From Comamonas sp. (GTDB lineage Bacteria > Pseudomonadota > Gammaproteobacteria > Burkholderiales > Burkholderiaceae_C), in assembly GCF_009360615.1 (NCBI RefSeq), contig NZ_SPEY01000060.1:1-64000 (forward strand): a stretch of DNA of 64,000 nucleotides. Direction: 5' to 3'. Below the pieces are notes generated by a model. It had not been told where the DNA came from. It did not search any database and saw only the letters and a list, made by a program, of their open reading frames with translations. Made by a program: the position numbers and the translations under genes. This document shows, piece by piece, positions 63,865 through 64,000 of the stretch. How positions within the stretch are numbered: position 1 is the first letter of the stretch; each line of letters begins with the position of its first letter.

Positions 63865-64000
63865 TTATTCGCTGCTCAACGATGCCACGGTGACCAGGGG
63901 CTCCAGCCGGGTGGCCAGCACCTTGTCCAGCGTCTTGCCGTCCATGTCGACGACTTCAAAACGCCAGTCCTCCCACTCCACCACATCGGCCTCGGCGGGC
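63865..64000 (-). CDS. CorC/HlyC-domain hemolysin-family protein, C-terminal end only
   Basis: Only the last 45 residues are in the window. VVEWEDWRFEVVDMDGKTLD, then KVLATRLEP, is the CorC_HlyC transporter-associated domain that ends DUF21-CBS proteins linked to magnesium or sodium export. The start and membrane part lie beyond the right edge. Confidence 0.75.
   Translation of the reverse strand, partial: PAEADVVEWEDWRFEVVDMDGKTLDKVLATRLEPLVTVASLSSE

Noticed and set aside
1..64000. CRISPR arrays, insertion sequences, integrases or complete prophage
   Set aside because: No regularly spaced identical repeats, no transposase or integrase coding sequence, and only one small regulator pair of phage type were found.

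Overview
The window looks like about 64 kb of core chromosome from a member of the Comamonadaceae (Burkholderiales), most like Comamonas or Delftia. The grounds are the high GC content, the order thrS-infC-rpmI-rplT-pheS-pheT-ihfA-merR-tRNA-Pro, an isolated SWIB-domain protein, and short dispersed intergenic repeats. These are inferences from protein content; no database was searched.

Layout. (1) 1-8079, minus strand: the N-terminal part of a giant LapA/BapA-type surface adhesin, running off the left edge, next to its type I secretion operon (TolC-like, small acidic protein, LapB-like ABC transporter, LapC/HlyD-like adaptor) and a LuxR-type regulator. (2) 8856-17592, minus strand: tRNA-Pro(GGG) and the translation cluster thrS to ihfA/merR, with infC apparently starting at ATA and hairpins between infC and rpmI. 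(3) 17618-21525: isocitrate lyase, an EamA exporter, an RraA-like protein and a SWIB protein. (4) 21526-22821: a small accessory island holding a divergent Ner-like/XRE regulator pair separated by three palindromes, plus a 32-residue membrane peptide. (5) 22925-40284: a long iron- and manganese-related region. It has a minus-strand redox operon (PepSY membrane protein, DUF2271, DUF4198, ApbE, membrane-anchored diflavin reductase) divergent from a TonB-dependent siderophore receptor. It continues with a PiuC-like oxygenase, bfd, tonB-exbB-exbD, hemP, an HbpS-like protein and a DUF2325-orf-sod-ZIP operon. Four Fur-box-like sites sit in front of the receptor, bfd, hemP and the DUF2325 operon. (6) 40322-51476: rlmD, a small secreted protein, a GbsR/MarR regulator with a three-gene membrane operon sharing one palindromic operator, an Aer-like chemoreceptor, an Lrp regulator with putA, and a molbindin. 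(7) 51903-60175, minus strand: a complete sulfonate-sulfur cluster (sbp, ssuE, two ssuA, ssuD, ssuC, ssuB and a CysB-type regulator). (8) 60319-64000: a YggX iron protein, a tandem glycine riboswitch in front of a YicG/TRIC-type membrane protein, mnmC, and the end of a CorC-type protein.

The clearest oddities: the Mn/Fe superoxide dismutase carries a single in-frame TGA exactly where the conserved Trp of GSGWAWL should be, with the rest of the gene intact. infC appears to start at ATA. The adhesin has an alanine pair placed where LapG cuts LapA. The DUF2271 protein keeps an acceptor-like Thr in a degenerate flavinylation motif and is encoded beside ApbE and a membrane reductase, which suggests a periplasmic electron-transfer route for ferric-siderophore reduction. 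A hairpin repeat family lies just 3' of stop codons, mostly inside operons.
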